Of a stretch of 39,170 nucleotides of DNA, positions 15,335 to 22,749 are shown piece after piece. The notes beneath the pieces are model-generated. The model had not been told where the DNA came from and made no database searches. It saw only the letters and a list, made by a program, of their open reading frames with translations. Both the position numbers and the translations under genes were made by a program. The stretch comes from Clostridia bacterium (GTDB lineage: Bacteria > Bacillota > Sulfobacillia > SLMV01), in assembly GCA_003566675.1 (NCBI GenBank), contig PXCI01000110.1, positions 1 through 39,170 of the forward strand, in the 5' to 3' direction. Every line of letters begins with the position of its first letter. Positions within the stretch are counted from its first letter, which is position 1.

Positions 15335-16126
15335 GTGGGCGATACTTTGAAGCTGGGGATCATCGGTGGCACGGGAGTTTACGATCTGGATGTACTCACT
15401 TTCGATGCAGAGGAGCAGGTGCGCACCGAATACGGTGCGGTTCGGGTGAATGCGGCCAGCTATCGTGCCGCCGAAGGCGAGGAACTGTCGGTGGTGTTTC
15501 TGCCTCGTCACGGGCTGGGACATACGACACCGCCGCACAGGATCAACTATCGCGCCAACATTCGGGCACTGAAGGACCTGGGGGTCACCCACATCTTTGC
15601 CACGACGGCGGTGGGTTCGCTGCGGGAGGATCTCGGCCCCGGAGAGATGGTGCTTCTGGATCAGTTCGTTGACGTCACCCGGACGCGGCAGTACACCTTT
15701 TTCGAGGGGGGCTTGGAAGGGGTTCGACACACGGACATGACCTATCCCTATGATGAGTCGTTGCGCCAGGTCATCATTGACGTGGCCAGGGAGCGGGACC
15801 TGGACCTTCTGCCCCGGGGCACCTATTTCTGCACCGAGGGCCCGCGGTTTGAGACGGCTGCCGAGGTTCGACTGTTCGGAAAATTGGGGGGAGATGTGGT
15901 CGGGATGACAGGTGTTCCCGAGGTGATCCTGGCCAACGAATTGGGTTTGCAATATGCGGCGGTGTCCCTTGTCACCAACTATGGGGCGGGCCTGAGTGAT
16001 ACGCCCCTGACCCACGAGGAGGTCTACGAGGTGATGGGGGCCAATCAGCTCAAACTAGGTGACCTGGCCCTCGGACTGATCCAACACCTGGCTGTGCATG
16101 GAGGCGAGATCAACGATGAAAGGTAG
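15335..16126 (+). CDS. mtnP: S-methyl-5'-thioadenosine (or thioinosine) phosphorylase
   Basis: A 263-residue member of the purine nucleoside phosphorylase family, MTAP branch. It cleaves methylthioadenosine (or methylthioinosine) with phosphate to the base and 5-methylthioribose-1-phosphate. Seen are the N-terminal phosphate loop I-I-G-G-T-G-V-Y, L-P-R-H-G-L-G-H-T-T-P-P-H-R-I-N-Y, A-T-T-A-V-G-S-L-R-E, Y-F-C-T-E-G-P-R-F-E-T-A-A-E, and V-V-G-M-T-G-V-P-E with the catalytic/ribose region, then V-T-N-Y-G-A-G-L. GTG 15335 lies about 11 nt after GAGAGG. It overlaps the ahcY-like gene by 11 nt, indicating coupling. The MTA/SAH deaminase encoded 3 kb downstream makes methylthioinosine a plausible true substrate. 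Confidence 0.9.
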   Translation: MGDTLKLGIIGGTGVYDLDVLTFDAEEQVRTEYGAVRVNAASYRAAEGEELSVVFLPRHGLGHTTPPHRINYRANIRALKDLGVTHIFATTAVGSLREDLGPGEMVLLDQFVDVTRTRQYTFFEGGLEGVRHTDMTYPYDESLRQVIIDVARERDLDLLPRGTYFCTEGPRFETAAEVRLFGKLGGDVVGMTGVPEVILANELGLQYAAVSLVTNYGAGLSDTPLTHEEVYEVMGANQLKLGDLALGLIQHLAVHGGEINDER

Positions 16127-17363
16127 TACCGTGCGGAATCGGGAACTGGCTTCTGCGGGGCAGGTCAAAATTGACTGGGCCGCCGCCCACATGCCGGTGT
16201 TGAACCGTCTACGCGATGAGTACAAGCAGAGTCGGCCCTTCGACGGTCTGCGGGTGGGGATCTGCCTTCATCTCGAGGCCAAGACGGCGCACCTGGCCCG
16301 GGTCCTGGCCGACCTTGGTGCCGAGGTGACGATCACCGGCTCCAATCCCCTGTCCACCCAGGACGATGTGGCAGCAGGGCTTGTCTCGGAGGGGGTCGAG
16401 GTGCACAGCTGGTACGCGGCGACGGCAGCCGAGTACGAGGACTTTGTCATGAAGGTGGTCAATTCCGGTCCCAACCTGATCATCGATGACGGCGGGGACC
16501 TGGTGACGCTTCTACACAGTCGGCGAAGGGATCTCTTGTCGGATGTGGTCGGCGGTGCCGAGGAGACCACCACCGGCCTGCTGCGGTTGAGGGCGATGCA
16601 CGATGCGGGCGAACTGGGGTTTCCGATGATCGCGGTCAATGATGCCCTGTCCAAGTACCTTTTTGACAACCGCTACGGGACGGGACAGTCCGTGTGGGAC
16701 GGGATCCTGCGGTCAACAAACCTGGTGGTTGCAGGGAAGCTGGTGGTGATCGCAGGATACGGCTGGTGCGGCAAGGGCGTGGCCTTGCGGGCCCGGGGCA
16801 TGGGAGCCCGGGTTTTGGTCACCGAGGTCGATCCGATCGCTGCCAACGAGGCCCTGATGGACGGGTGCGAGGTGGCGACCATGGATGAGGCCGCTCCCCG
16901 GGGGGATATCTTCATCGCCGTCACCGGATGCCGGGAGGTCATCTGCGACAGGCACTTCGCCACCATGAAGGACGGCGCGATCCTCTGCAATGCAGGGCAC
17001 TTTGACGTGGAGGTCGCAGTGGAGGATCTTGAACGTCAATACCCCTCCCGGCAGGTTCGGGCCAACATCACCGAGTACCGGCGCCCCGACGGGGTCCGGC
17101 TGTATCTGTTGGGTGAGGGACGGCTCGTGAACCTGGCCTGTGCCGACGGCCATCCCGCCGAGATCATGGACATGAGTTTTGCCCTTCAGCTTCTGGCCCT
17201 GGATTACCTTGTCCGGGCGGCGGATCTGCCCCCAGGGGTCCACCGCGTGACCAATGAGATTGACCAGAAAGTGGCCTCGCTGCGGCTGAAGGCCCTCGGG
17301 ATTGAAATTGATCGACTCACGGGGAGACAGACGGAGTATCTCAACAGTTGGCGCATTGATTGA
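16116..17363 (+). CDS. ahcY: Adenosylhomocysteinase (Thermotoga/archaeal type)
   Basis: A 415-residue NAD-dependent hydrolase that splits S-adenosylhomocysteine, or in some lineages S-inosylhomocysteine, into homocysteine and the nucleoside. Hallmarks in order: A-A-H-M-P-V-L-N near residue 20, the substrate region S-N-P-L-S-T-Q-D-D-V-A-A, I-I-D-D-G-G-D-L-V, E-E-T-T-T-G-L, the N-D-A-L-S-K-Y-L-F-D-N-R-Y-G-T-G-Q-S segment, the Rossmann NAD site I-A-G-Y-G-W-C-G-K-G, N-A-G-H-F-D-V-E-V, and L-A-C-A-D-G-H-P-A-E-I-M-D. The short form (about 415 rather than 430-480) and 'NPLSTQDD' wording are those of thermophile and archaeal enzymes. ATG 16116 has GGAGGCGAG 7 nt upstream, inside the end of the phosphorylase gene (11-nt overlap), so translation is coupled. 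Confidence 0.93.
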   Translation: MKGSTVRNRELASAGQVKIDWAAAHMPVLNRLRDEYKQSRPFDGLRVGICLHLEAKTAHLARVLADLGAEVTITGSNPLSTQDDVAAGLVSEGVEVHSWYAATAAEYEDFVMKVVNSGPNLIIDDGGDLVTLLHSRRRDLLSDVVGGAEETTTGLLRLRAMHDAGELGFPMIAVNDALSKYLFDNRYGTGQSVWDGILRSTNLVVAGKLVVIAGYGWCGKGVALRARGMGARVLVTEVDPIAANEALMDGCEVATMDEAAPRGDIFIAVTGCREVICDRHFATMKDGAILCNAGHFDVEVAVEDLERQYPSRQVRANITEYRRPDGVRLYLLGEGRLVNLACADGHPAEIMDMSFALQLLALDYLVRAADLPPGVHRVTNEIDQKVASLRLKALGIEIDRLTGRQTEYLNSWRID

Positions 17364-17382
17364 GTAGAGGGAGGGGATCAAA

Positions 17383-18210
17383 TTGGCAGACACGATTCAA
17401 ATCGTCACCGATACTACCGCTGACCTGCCGGAGGACCTGGTAGAGGAACTCGGAGTGACGGTTGTTCCGCTGAATGTGACGCTGGAAGGCGAGACCTTCC
17501 TGGACGGCACTTATCCACCGGAGGAATTTCTGGCCATGATGAACCGGGCAAAGGAGCTTCCGCGGACGTCGCAACCTTCGCCGGGAGATTTCGTCAAGGT
17601 CTTCACACCCCTGCTGGAGCGGGGCCCGGTGTTGTGTATGACCATGTCGAGCAAGCTGAGCGGGACAGCCCAGTCTGCCACGGTGGCAGCCCAGATGTTT
17701 GGTGATCGAGTTACGGTCTTTGACACGCTGTCGGCGACCCTGGCCGAGGGGGCCCAGGTGATCCGGGCGGCGGAACTGGTGGACGAGGGCTGTACGGTGG
17801 ACGAGGTGGTCGCCGAGATCACCCGTTATCGAGACGAGCATCGGGCCCTGGTCGCGGTGTCAGATCTGACCAATCTGGTCAAGGGGGGGCGTCTGCCCAA
17901 GTGGCAGGGCAAACTGGCTGACCTGATGAAGATCAAACCCCTTCTGCACAACGTCGAGGGTGCGATCGAGCCCCTGGAGAAGATCCGTGGCATCGATCAC
18001 ATGTTCCAGCGCGTTGTGGAGAGGGTTCGCGATGAGACGGAGAACATCGGGGAACGCATTGTGGGGATCAGTCATGCCGGGAATTTGGAGCGAGCCAACT
18101 GGCTCGCCGATCAGGTCCGGCCCCTCGGCCCGAAGAGAATCGTGATGGGGGATATGGGATGCGTCATCTCAACCCACGCAGGCCCGGGAGCCGTGATTAT
18201 CGGCGTTTGA
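17383..18210 (+). CDS. DegV family fatty-acid-binding protein (FakB-like)
   Basis: A 275-residue DegV-fold protein. Relatives bind a fatty acid in a buried tunnel, and those that partner FakA present it for phosphorylation before membrane lipid synthesis. Seen are the N-terminal I-V-T-D-T-T-A-D-L-P, T-S-Q-P-S-P-G-D-F, the T-M-S-S-K-L-S-G-T-A-Q-S-A segment that cradles the carboxylate, L-V-K-G-G-R-L, the I-K-P-L-L strand, and the C-terminal T-H-A-G-P-G-A-V-I-I-G. The TTG start at 17383 follows GAGGGAGGGGATCAAA. It lies 19 nt after ahcY and 18 nt before the deaminase, so it belongs to the operon, though its biochemical link to SAM recycling is unclear. Confidence 0.92.
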   Translation: MADTIQIVTDTTADLPEDLVEELGVTVVPLNVTLEGETFLDGTYPPEEFLAMMNRAKELPRTSQPSPGDFVKVFTPLLERGPVLCMTMSSKLSGTAQSATVAAQMFGDRVTVFDTLSATLAEGAQVIRAAELVDEGCTVDEVVAEITRYRDEHRALVAVSDLTNLVKGGRLPKWQGKLADLMKIKPLLHNVEGAIEPLEKIRGIDHMFQRVVERVRDETENIGERIVGISHAGNLERANWLADQVRPLGPKRIVMGDMGCVISTHAGPGAVIIGV

Positions 18211-18228
18211 GGAGGACTGAAATACACC

Positions 18229-19542
18229 ATGGGTGAGTTTGTGATCACGGGAGGTCACCTCGTCTTACCCGCAGGTGAGGGCAGGGTGAAGGTGCAGGCC
18301 GGCGACCTGTTCATCAGCGGCGGCGAAATTGCCGAGGTGGCGGGCCCCGGGACCCCGGCAGGCTCCGGCTCCATAAAGACCGTTGATGCCACCGGATGCG
18401 CCGTGATGCCTGGGCTGGTCAATGCTCACTGTCACGGGGCCATGAGCTTGTTCCGAGGCTACGCCGACGACCTGCCCCTGATGCGATGGCTTGAAGAATG
18501 GATCTGGCCGGCAGAGGCCCATTTGACCCCGGAGGATGTCTACTGGGGAACGGCCCTGGCAGTCCTGGAGATGCTGAGGGGGGGCGTCACCACCTTTGCA
18601 GACATGTATTTTCACATGGACGAGGCGGCCAGGGCGACCGCGGACCTGGGAATGCGGGGGATTTTGTCCGAGGGCCTGATCGGGATCAAGAGGGGGGGGC
18701 AGGAGGATCTGTACCGATCGCGGGCGCTGTTCGAACGATGGCACGGCTCCGCAGGGGGGCGACTCCAGGTGCAGCTGGGTCCCCATGCACCGTATACCTG
18801 TCCGCCCGAGTACATGGAGCAGGTGATTTCGCTGGCGAGGGAGCTCGGATGTGGGATCCACATCCATGTGGCTGAGACCACCGATGAGGTCGAAGAAATC
18901 CGCCAGGAATACGGGATGAGCCCGGTTCAATACCTGGACCGGGTTGGACTTCTGGACGGCCTGCCCCTCATCGCTGCCCATTGCGTGTACGTCGATGAAG
19001 AGGATCTCAGGCTGTTGAAGACCGCTGGTGTCGGGGTGGTTCACTGCCCGGGCAGCAACCAGAAACTCGGCAGCGGGGTAGCTCCCCTTGGACAGATGCT
19101 GGAGGCGGGTGTCACCGTCGGCCTGGGAACCGACGGAGCGTGCAGTACGGGTCGCCTTGATCTGTGGTCGGAGATGAGAGCCGCCGCGTTGATGCAGAAG
19201 GCGGTCCATCGGGACCCGGAGCGGATCCCGGCGGCGACCATGCTTTATCTTGCCACACGGGGGGGCGCGAAGGCCTGCGGCCTTGAGGATGTCGGCGAAC
19301 TGTCAGTGGGCATGAAGGCAGACCTTGCGATCGTCGACCTCAGTGCGCCTCATCTCGTCCCTCACCACGATATTTTATCCCTTCTGGCCTATTCCGCCGG
19401 CCCCAGCGATGTCCGGGACGTCTACGTCGAAGGACAGCCCGTTGTCTCAGGCCGGCGCACAGTCCGGCTGTCAGAACAAGGGATCGTCCAGAAGGCCCTG
19501 ATGGCCGCCGAGGATCTCGTGGGGAGGGTGGGATTGGTATGA
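18229..19542 (+). CDS. mtaD: 5-methylthioadenosine/S-adenosylhomocysteine deaminase
   Basis: A 437-residue amidohydrolase (TIM-barrel, metal-dependent) of the MTA/SAH deaminase subfamily, which converts the adenine of MTA and SAH to hypoxanthine with release of ammonia. Metal ligands and substrate motifs are in place: V-N-A-H-C-H-G-A-M-S-L-F-R-G (His67, His69), the W-L-E-E-W-I-W-P-A-E segment typical of the subfamily, H-I-H-V-A-E-T, A-A-H-C-V-Y-V, and L-G-T-D-G-A-C-S-T. Length is normal. ATG 18229 has GGAGGA 12 nt upstream, slightly far. Its stop overlaps the start of the thioesterase (ATGA). Together with the phosphorylase and ahcY genes it would make S-inosylhomocysteine and methylthioinosine as intermediates. 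Confidence 0.92.
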   Translation: MGEFVITGGHLVLPAGEGRVKVQAGDLFISGGEIAEVAGPGTPAGSGSIKTVDATGCAVMPGLVNAHCHGAMSLFRGYADDLPLMRWLEEWIWPAEAHLTPEDVYWGTALAVLEMLRGGVTTFADMYFHMDEAARATADLGMRGILSEGLIGIKRGGQEDLYRSRALFERWHGSAGGRLQVQLGPHAPYTCPPEYMEQVISLARELGCGIHIHVAETTDEVEEIRQEYGMSPVQYLDRVGLLDGLPLIAAHCVYVDEEDLRLLKTAGVGVVHCPGSNQKLGSGVAPLGQMLEAGVTVGLGTDGACSTGRLDLWSEMRAAALMQKAVHRDPERIPAATMLYLATRGGAKACGLEDVGELSVGMKADLAIVDLSAPHLVPHHDILSLLAYSAGPSDVRDVYVEGQPVVSGRRTVRLSEQGIVQKALMAAEDLVGRVGLV

Positions 19543-19973
19543 ATCTTGATGACCGCATGCGGGATGCCTCGCGCTGCATGGTCTGCGGGGCAGACAGTGA
19601 GGGAGGCATGAAGATGCGGTTTGCCCGTTGGGGCTCCGAGGGCGCCGCCGCCCAGGGGCAGATTCCCGCGTTCTTTGGGGGTTTTGGTGGCCTCGCCCAT
19701 GGGGGAGCCATTGCAGCCCTTCTCGATGACGCCATGTGGTGGGCCATCCAGCACACCTGTGGCGCCGACACGCTGACGGCAGAACTCAAGGTCCGCTATC
19801 ACGCCCCCATTGAGGTGCAGAGGAAGCTCTGGGTGCAGGGCCGGCTGTTGAAACGCCGGGGGCGGCTCTACCGGGCCGAGGCGGCGATTTGTTCCGAAGA
19901 GGGAGCCCCGCCCCTCGCCGAGGGCAGTGGTTCCTTCATGACCCCAGATGACCGGACGCTCAGAGGGAGGTGA
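19539..19973 (+). CDS. PaaI-type hotdog thioesterase
   Basis: A 144-residue hotdog-fold protein of the PaaI/4HBT group, expected to hydrolyse an acyl-CoA. It starts with a C-M-V-C-G-A-D-S-E-G-G-M segment, the usual N-terminal 'CxxCG..n..G' of this group. It then has the catalytic helix G-G-L-A-H-G-G-A-I-A-A-L-L-D-D-A-M, with the expected H-G-G and Asp, and the strand K-V-R-Y-H-A-P-I. The ATG overlaps the deaminase stop codon by 4 nt, so translation is coupled. The acyl substrate is unknown, and no acyl-CoA pathway genes are nearby. Confidence 0.87.
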   Translation: MNLDDRMRDASRCMVCGADSEGGMKMRFARWGSEGAAAQGQIPAFFGGFGGLAHGGAIAALLDDAMWWAIQHTCGADTLTAELKVRYHAPIEVQRKLWVQGRLLKRRGRLYRAEAAICSEEGAPPLAEGSGSFMTPDDRTLRGR

Positions 19974-19977
19974 AAAC

Positions 19978-20376
19978 TTGCAGAATGTGCACGATTGTGC
20001 CCATGAACTGGCGCGGGCCCTCCGCGAATCGCAACAGTACCAGAAATACCAGCAGGCCCGCGATAACATCGGAGATGATGATCGCAGTTTTAAACTGATC
20101 TCCCAGTTTCACCAGCGGCAGTTTGAATACCAGGCCAAACAGATGAGCGGCGGCGAGCTGAGCGACGAAGAACGAGAGGAACTGGCCAGTCTTCGCAGCA
20201 TCCTGGAGCTGAAGCCGGAGGTGCGAGAATACCTGCATGCCGAGGCGCGGATGGTGCAGATGATCGCAGATGTGCAGGGCATCCTTGCCGGGGCCGTCAA
20301 CCTGGACCTGCCCCAGGCGCCCTCTGAAGAGGATCTCACTCCCCCCGGCGACGCCGAAGATACTTCGGATCAGTAG
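19978..20376 (+). CDS. YlbF/YmcA family regulator
   Basis: A 132-residue mostly helical protein of the YlbF family. In Bacillus, YlbF, YmcA and YaaT form an Fe-S-bearing complex that steers RNase Y-dependent mRNA processing and, through it, biofilm, competence and sporulation choices. The typical features are an N-terminal A-H-E-L-A-R-A-L-R-E-S-Q-Q-Y helix, a second helix through Q-F-H-Q-R-Q, and a third with V-R-E-Y-L-H-A-E-A-R-M. An acidic tail follows. The TTG start at 19978 is chosen because AGGGAGG lies 9 nt before it. The gene's end overlaps the convergent dehydrogenase gene by 7 nt, so there is no room for a terminator between them. Confidence 0.82.
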   Translation: MQNVHDCAHELARALRESQQYQKYQQARDNIGDDDRSFKLISQFHQRQFEYQAKQMSGGELSDEEREELASLRSILELKPEVREYLHAEARMVQMIADVQGILAGAVNLDLPQAPSEEDLTPPGDAEDTSDQ

Positions 20377-21317
20377 CCCTCGTCGTAGTCGACCACCCAC
20401 ATGAGGGGTTCTTCCCTGTGCCAGCGTTTCAGATTCTCAATCAGGCGGCGAGCGACCTTCTCGCCGCTTCTAGTTTGTTGCCCGGCGACGTGGGGGGTCA
20501 CAATCACATTCTCCATGGCCCACAGCGGGGAGTCCTCCGCCAGGGGTTCCTCGGCAAACACGTCCAGGCCGGCTCCCCCGAGGTGCCCCTCACGGAGGGC
20601 CTCGATCAGTTCCTCCTCGTCGATGACCGGGCCACGGGCGATGTTCACGATGAAGGCTCCCCGCGGCAGGGCTCTGAGGGCCTCGCGCCCGAGTAACCCC
20701 TCGGTCTGGGCAGTGAGGGGGCAGCAGACGGCGAGGAAGTCGCAGCGGGGGAGCATCTCGAGCATCTGATCGGTAGGGTATACGGCATCGGCCTCCGGGA
20801 CGTCGGCGCCGCTCCGTCGGGTTCCGAGGACCGTCATGTCAAAGGCCCGGGCCCGCCCGGCGACCTTCCGGCCAATGCCTCCCAGGCCGATGACCCCGAG
20901 GGTCGTACCCGCCAGTTCCCTGGCGTCGCCTCCCCGGTCCCAGCGGCCCTCACGCTGCCGCTGCAGGCGCAGGGGCAGCTTCCGGGACCAGGCCAGGATG
21001 AGGGCCATCACGTGATCCGCGATGGTGTCTCCGTGCATGCCCTGTGCGTTGGTGGTGATGATGCCCCTCCTGCTGAGCTCCGCCAGCGGCAGCGTGTTGA
21101 CTCCAGCCGCTCCGACGTGCAGCCATTCCAGGTTCCCAGCCGCTTCCAGGAGTTTCTCACCGGGCCATCCGCAGAGAACATGGATCCGATCAGCCAGGGC
21201 CAGGGCCTCCTCCTCGGAGGAGGCGGCGTGAAACACCGCCCAGGGGGCCTCCTGTTGCAGAATATCCAGTGATGATTCAATCACCCTCTTGTCCGTCAGC
21301 ATAACCTCAAGGGTCAT
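20370..21317 (-). CDS. D-isomer-specific 2-hydroxyacid dehydrogenase
   Basis: A 315-residue NAD(P)-dependent dehydrogenase that interconverts a 2-keto acid and its D-2-hydroxy acid. The nucleotide site is L-G-V-I-G-L-G-G-I-G (about 139-148). Catalytic residues are Arg in N-I-A-R-G-P-V-I-D, Glu in D-V-F-A-E-E-P-L, and His in T-P-H-V-A-G. There is no ACT domain, so it is not the long type of phosphoglycerate dehydrogenase. The substrate (glyoxylate, hydroxypyruvate or another keto acid) is undetermined. ATG 21317 has GAGAGG 10 nt upstream, in a hairpin stem of the leader. It converges on ylbF with a 7-nt overlap of the coding ends. Confidence 0.9.
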   Translation of the reverse strand: MTLEVMLTDKRVIESSLDILQQEAPWAVFHAASSEEEALALADRIHVLCGWPGEKLLEAAGNLEWLHVGAAGVNTLPLAELSRRGIITTNAQGMHGDTIADHVMALILAWSRKLPLRLQRQREGRWDRGGDARELAGTTLGVIGLGGIGRKVAGRARAFDMTVLGTRRSGADVPEADAVYPTDQMLEMLPRCDFLAVCCPLTAQTEGLLGREALRALPRGAFIVNIARGPVIDEEELIEALREGHLGGAGLDVFAEEPLAEDSPLWAMENVIVTPHVAGQQTRSGEKVARRLIENLKRWHREEPLMWVVDYDEGY

Positions 21318-21327
21318 TTCCGATCAT

Positions 21328-21383
21328 CCTCTCAGAAAGAGAGGGAACCTCCCCGCTCGGCGGGGTTCGGTGGCACAGCCGAA
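21328..21383 (-). promoter_or_regulatory. Three successive hairpins in the dehydrogenase 5' leader
   Basis: Read on the minus strand ahead of the ATG at 21317, three stems follow each other: 21366-21383 (TTCGG/CCGAA), 21351-21365 (CCCCGC, loop TCG, GCGGGG) and 21328-21344 (CCTCTC, 5-nt loop, GAGAGG). The last stem contains the GAGAGG ribosome binding site itself, so its opening could control translation. No known riboswitch class was recognised. Confidence 0.45.
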
Positions 21384-21648
21384 GAGATCTCCTCCCTTTG
21401 ATGTTGTGATAGATGTTTCACACCTCGGCGCCCGTCGGGGAGGGCGCATTCTTCCATTGCCTGGCAGATGTTTGTTTCGACCAGCCCGTGCGTCCTGCTG
21501 CTGGCGCCAGATGATCCTCCGGGTCATGTGCCGTCCCGGTGAGAGCTGGCGTCGGCTCACCGGGCCCACATGGTCAGAAGGTGGGCGCCTGTACACCGAA
21601 TGCAGGCAGTTCCTCCGCAGAATCTTCTTAGTTTTCGCCTCACCTTCG

Positions 21649-21677
21649 TTGATTCCTGCCCGATCTCGGGGTATATT
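21649..21677 (+). promoter_or_regulatory. SigA-type promoter of the endonuclease IV gene
   Basis: TTGATT (21649-21654), 17-nt spacer, TATATT (21672-21677), about 40 nt before the TTG start. Both hexamers match the consensus at five of six positions or close to it, and the spacer is ideal. Confidence 0.65.
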
Positions 21678-21716
21678 TTTATACGGACGCCTGAAACGCG
21701 TTGGGAGGATCACAGA

Positions 21717-22622
21717 TTGACGAAAGATCAGCTGGTTCGAATCGGGGCGCACATGTCCTCTGCCGGTGATTTTCCGAGGGCTGCGGGCAATGCCGCAGCC
21801 CAGGGACTGAACTGTGTGCAGTATTTTTCCCGCAACCCCAGGGGTGGACGGATGCGCAGGCTGAAGGGAAGGGAGATTGACCGCTGGCGAGAAAAGCGGA
21901 ATGAGATCGACCTGGATCCCGTTGTCTTGCACGCTCCCTACTCGGTGAATCTGGCCTCTGCGCGCGAGGATGTCGTACAGTTTTCCCGGGACGTGGTTGC
22001 CGGGGATCTTGACAGGTGTCTTCTCCTTGACGTCCCCTACCTGGTCATGCATCCGGGAACCTGTGGGGATCAGGGAACGGAGCGAGGCATAGAGCTGGTG
22101 GCAGAGGGGCTGGACCGGGCGCTTTCCCGGGCATCGAAGGCCCGGGATGGGGGCGTGATGGTGCTGCTGGAGCTCATGTCGGGCAGGGGTAACGAGGTGG
22201 GCAGCACCCTGGAGGAGATGGCCGCGATCATCGCCCAGACGAAGTCCCCGGATTCGGTGGGGATCTGCATGGATACGTGCCACTGTTTCGTCCGCGGCTA
22301 CGCCGTGGACGAGGCGTCGGGCCTGGACTGCTTTCTCGAAGGATTTGACCGGGCGCTGGGCCTGGATCGCCTAAGGGTGATCCACCTCAATGATTCGGTA
22401 CATGAGCGGGGATCTCGCAAGGACCGCCATGCCCAGCTGGGCACCGGCCAAATCGGCGAGACGGCGTTGAAGCGAATCGTCAATTGTGAGCGTCTCGCGC
22501 ACCTTCCTTTCATCATGGAGGTACCCGTAAAGACCGACGATGAGTATGCTGAGCAGGCGAATCAGGTCCGCTGCTGGCGTGCAGAGGCCCCAAAGGTGGA
22601 TCTGGGCCATGTAAAGTTGTAA
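21717..22622 (+). CDS. nfo: Endonuclease IV (AP endonuclease)
   Basis: A 301-residue TIM-barrel, three-zinc AP endonuclease of base-excision repair; it nicks DNA 5' to abasic sites. The start reads R-I-G-A-H-M-S-S-A-G (His12 region). Zinc-binding segments are visible as V-M-H-P-G-T-C, L-L-E-L-M-S-G (where E-N-T/M-A-G is usual), I-C-M-D-T-C-H, I-H-L-N-D-S and the D-R-H-A-Q-L-G-T-G-Q-I-G stretch, ending in M-E-V-P. The change to E-L-M-S-G in the second zinc motif is a mild departure. The TTG at 21717 follows GGGAGGAT by 6 nt; longer in-frame starts lack a ribosome binding site and would place the promoter inside the gene. Its stop codon overlaps the -35 box of the rimP promoter. Confidence 0.9.
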   Translation: MTKDQLVRIGAHMSSAGDFPRAAGNAAAQGLNCVQYFSRNPRGGRMRRLKGREIDRWREKRNEIDLDPVVLHAPYSVNLASAREDVVQFSRDVVAGDLDRCLLLDVPYLVMHPGTCGDQGTERGIELVAEGLDRALSRASKARDGGVMVLLELMSGRGNEVGSTLEEMAAIIAQTKSPDSVGICMDTCHCFVRGYAVDEASGLDCFLEGFDRALGLDRLRVIHLNDSVHERGSRKDRHAQLGTGQIGETALKRIVNCERLAHLPFIMEVPVKTDDEYAEQANQVRCWRAEAPKVDLGHVKL

Positions 22623-22645
22623 GGTGTAACACACTGTGCTATACT
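22617..22645 (+). promoter_or_regulatory. SigA-type promoter of the rimP-nusA-infB operon
   Basis: TTGTAA (22617-22622), 17-nt spacer, TATACT (22640-22645). The -35 overlaps the nfo stop codon. Transcription would begin near 22652, leaving a leader of about 100 nt that contains an intrinsic terminator. Confidence 0.7.
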
Positions 22646-22685
22646 CGGGTTAGGCTTAGTGTGTGAATCTGGAAGTTCCACGGCG

Positions 22686-22711
22686 AGAGTGGGCCCGGCC
22701 CCACTCTTTTT
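22686..22711 (+). terminator. Intrinsic terminator in the rimP leader (candidate attenuator)
   Basis: AGAGTGGG (22686-22693), 6-nt loop, CCCACTCT (22700-22707), then TTTT. It is a clean Rho-independent terminator. It lies downstream of the promoter at 22617-22645 and 39 nt before rimP, so it can end nfo transcripts and also attenuate the operon. Confidence 0.8.
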
Positions 22712-22749
22712 CATAGTCGGGGCCTAAATGCGGATTGCAAAGGGGTAGG

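Larger units (their letters stand above)
21318..21716. other. 400-bp divergent intergenic region
   Basis: It separates the minus-strand dehydrogenase from the plus-strand endonuclease IV gene. The left end holds the structured dehydrogenase leader, and the right end the nfo promoter. In between (about 21390-21640) I see no gene, only open frames without codon bias or ribosome binding sites. Confidence 0.6.

Noticed and set aside
21345-21400. T-box-like string (GGTGGCACAG followed by CTCCTCCCTTTG) on the plus strand
   Set aside because: It lacks the exact TGGNACCGCG core and a downstream terminator, and its Stem I would have to lie inside the dehydrogenase gene on the other strand; the nearest plus-strand gene starts over 300 nt later and is nfo, not an amino-acid gene.
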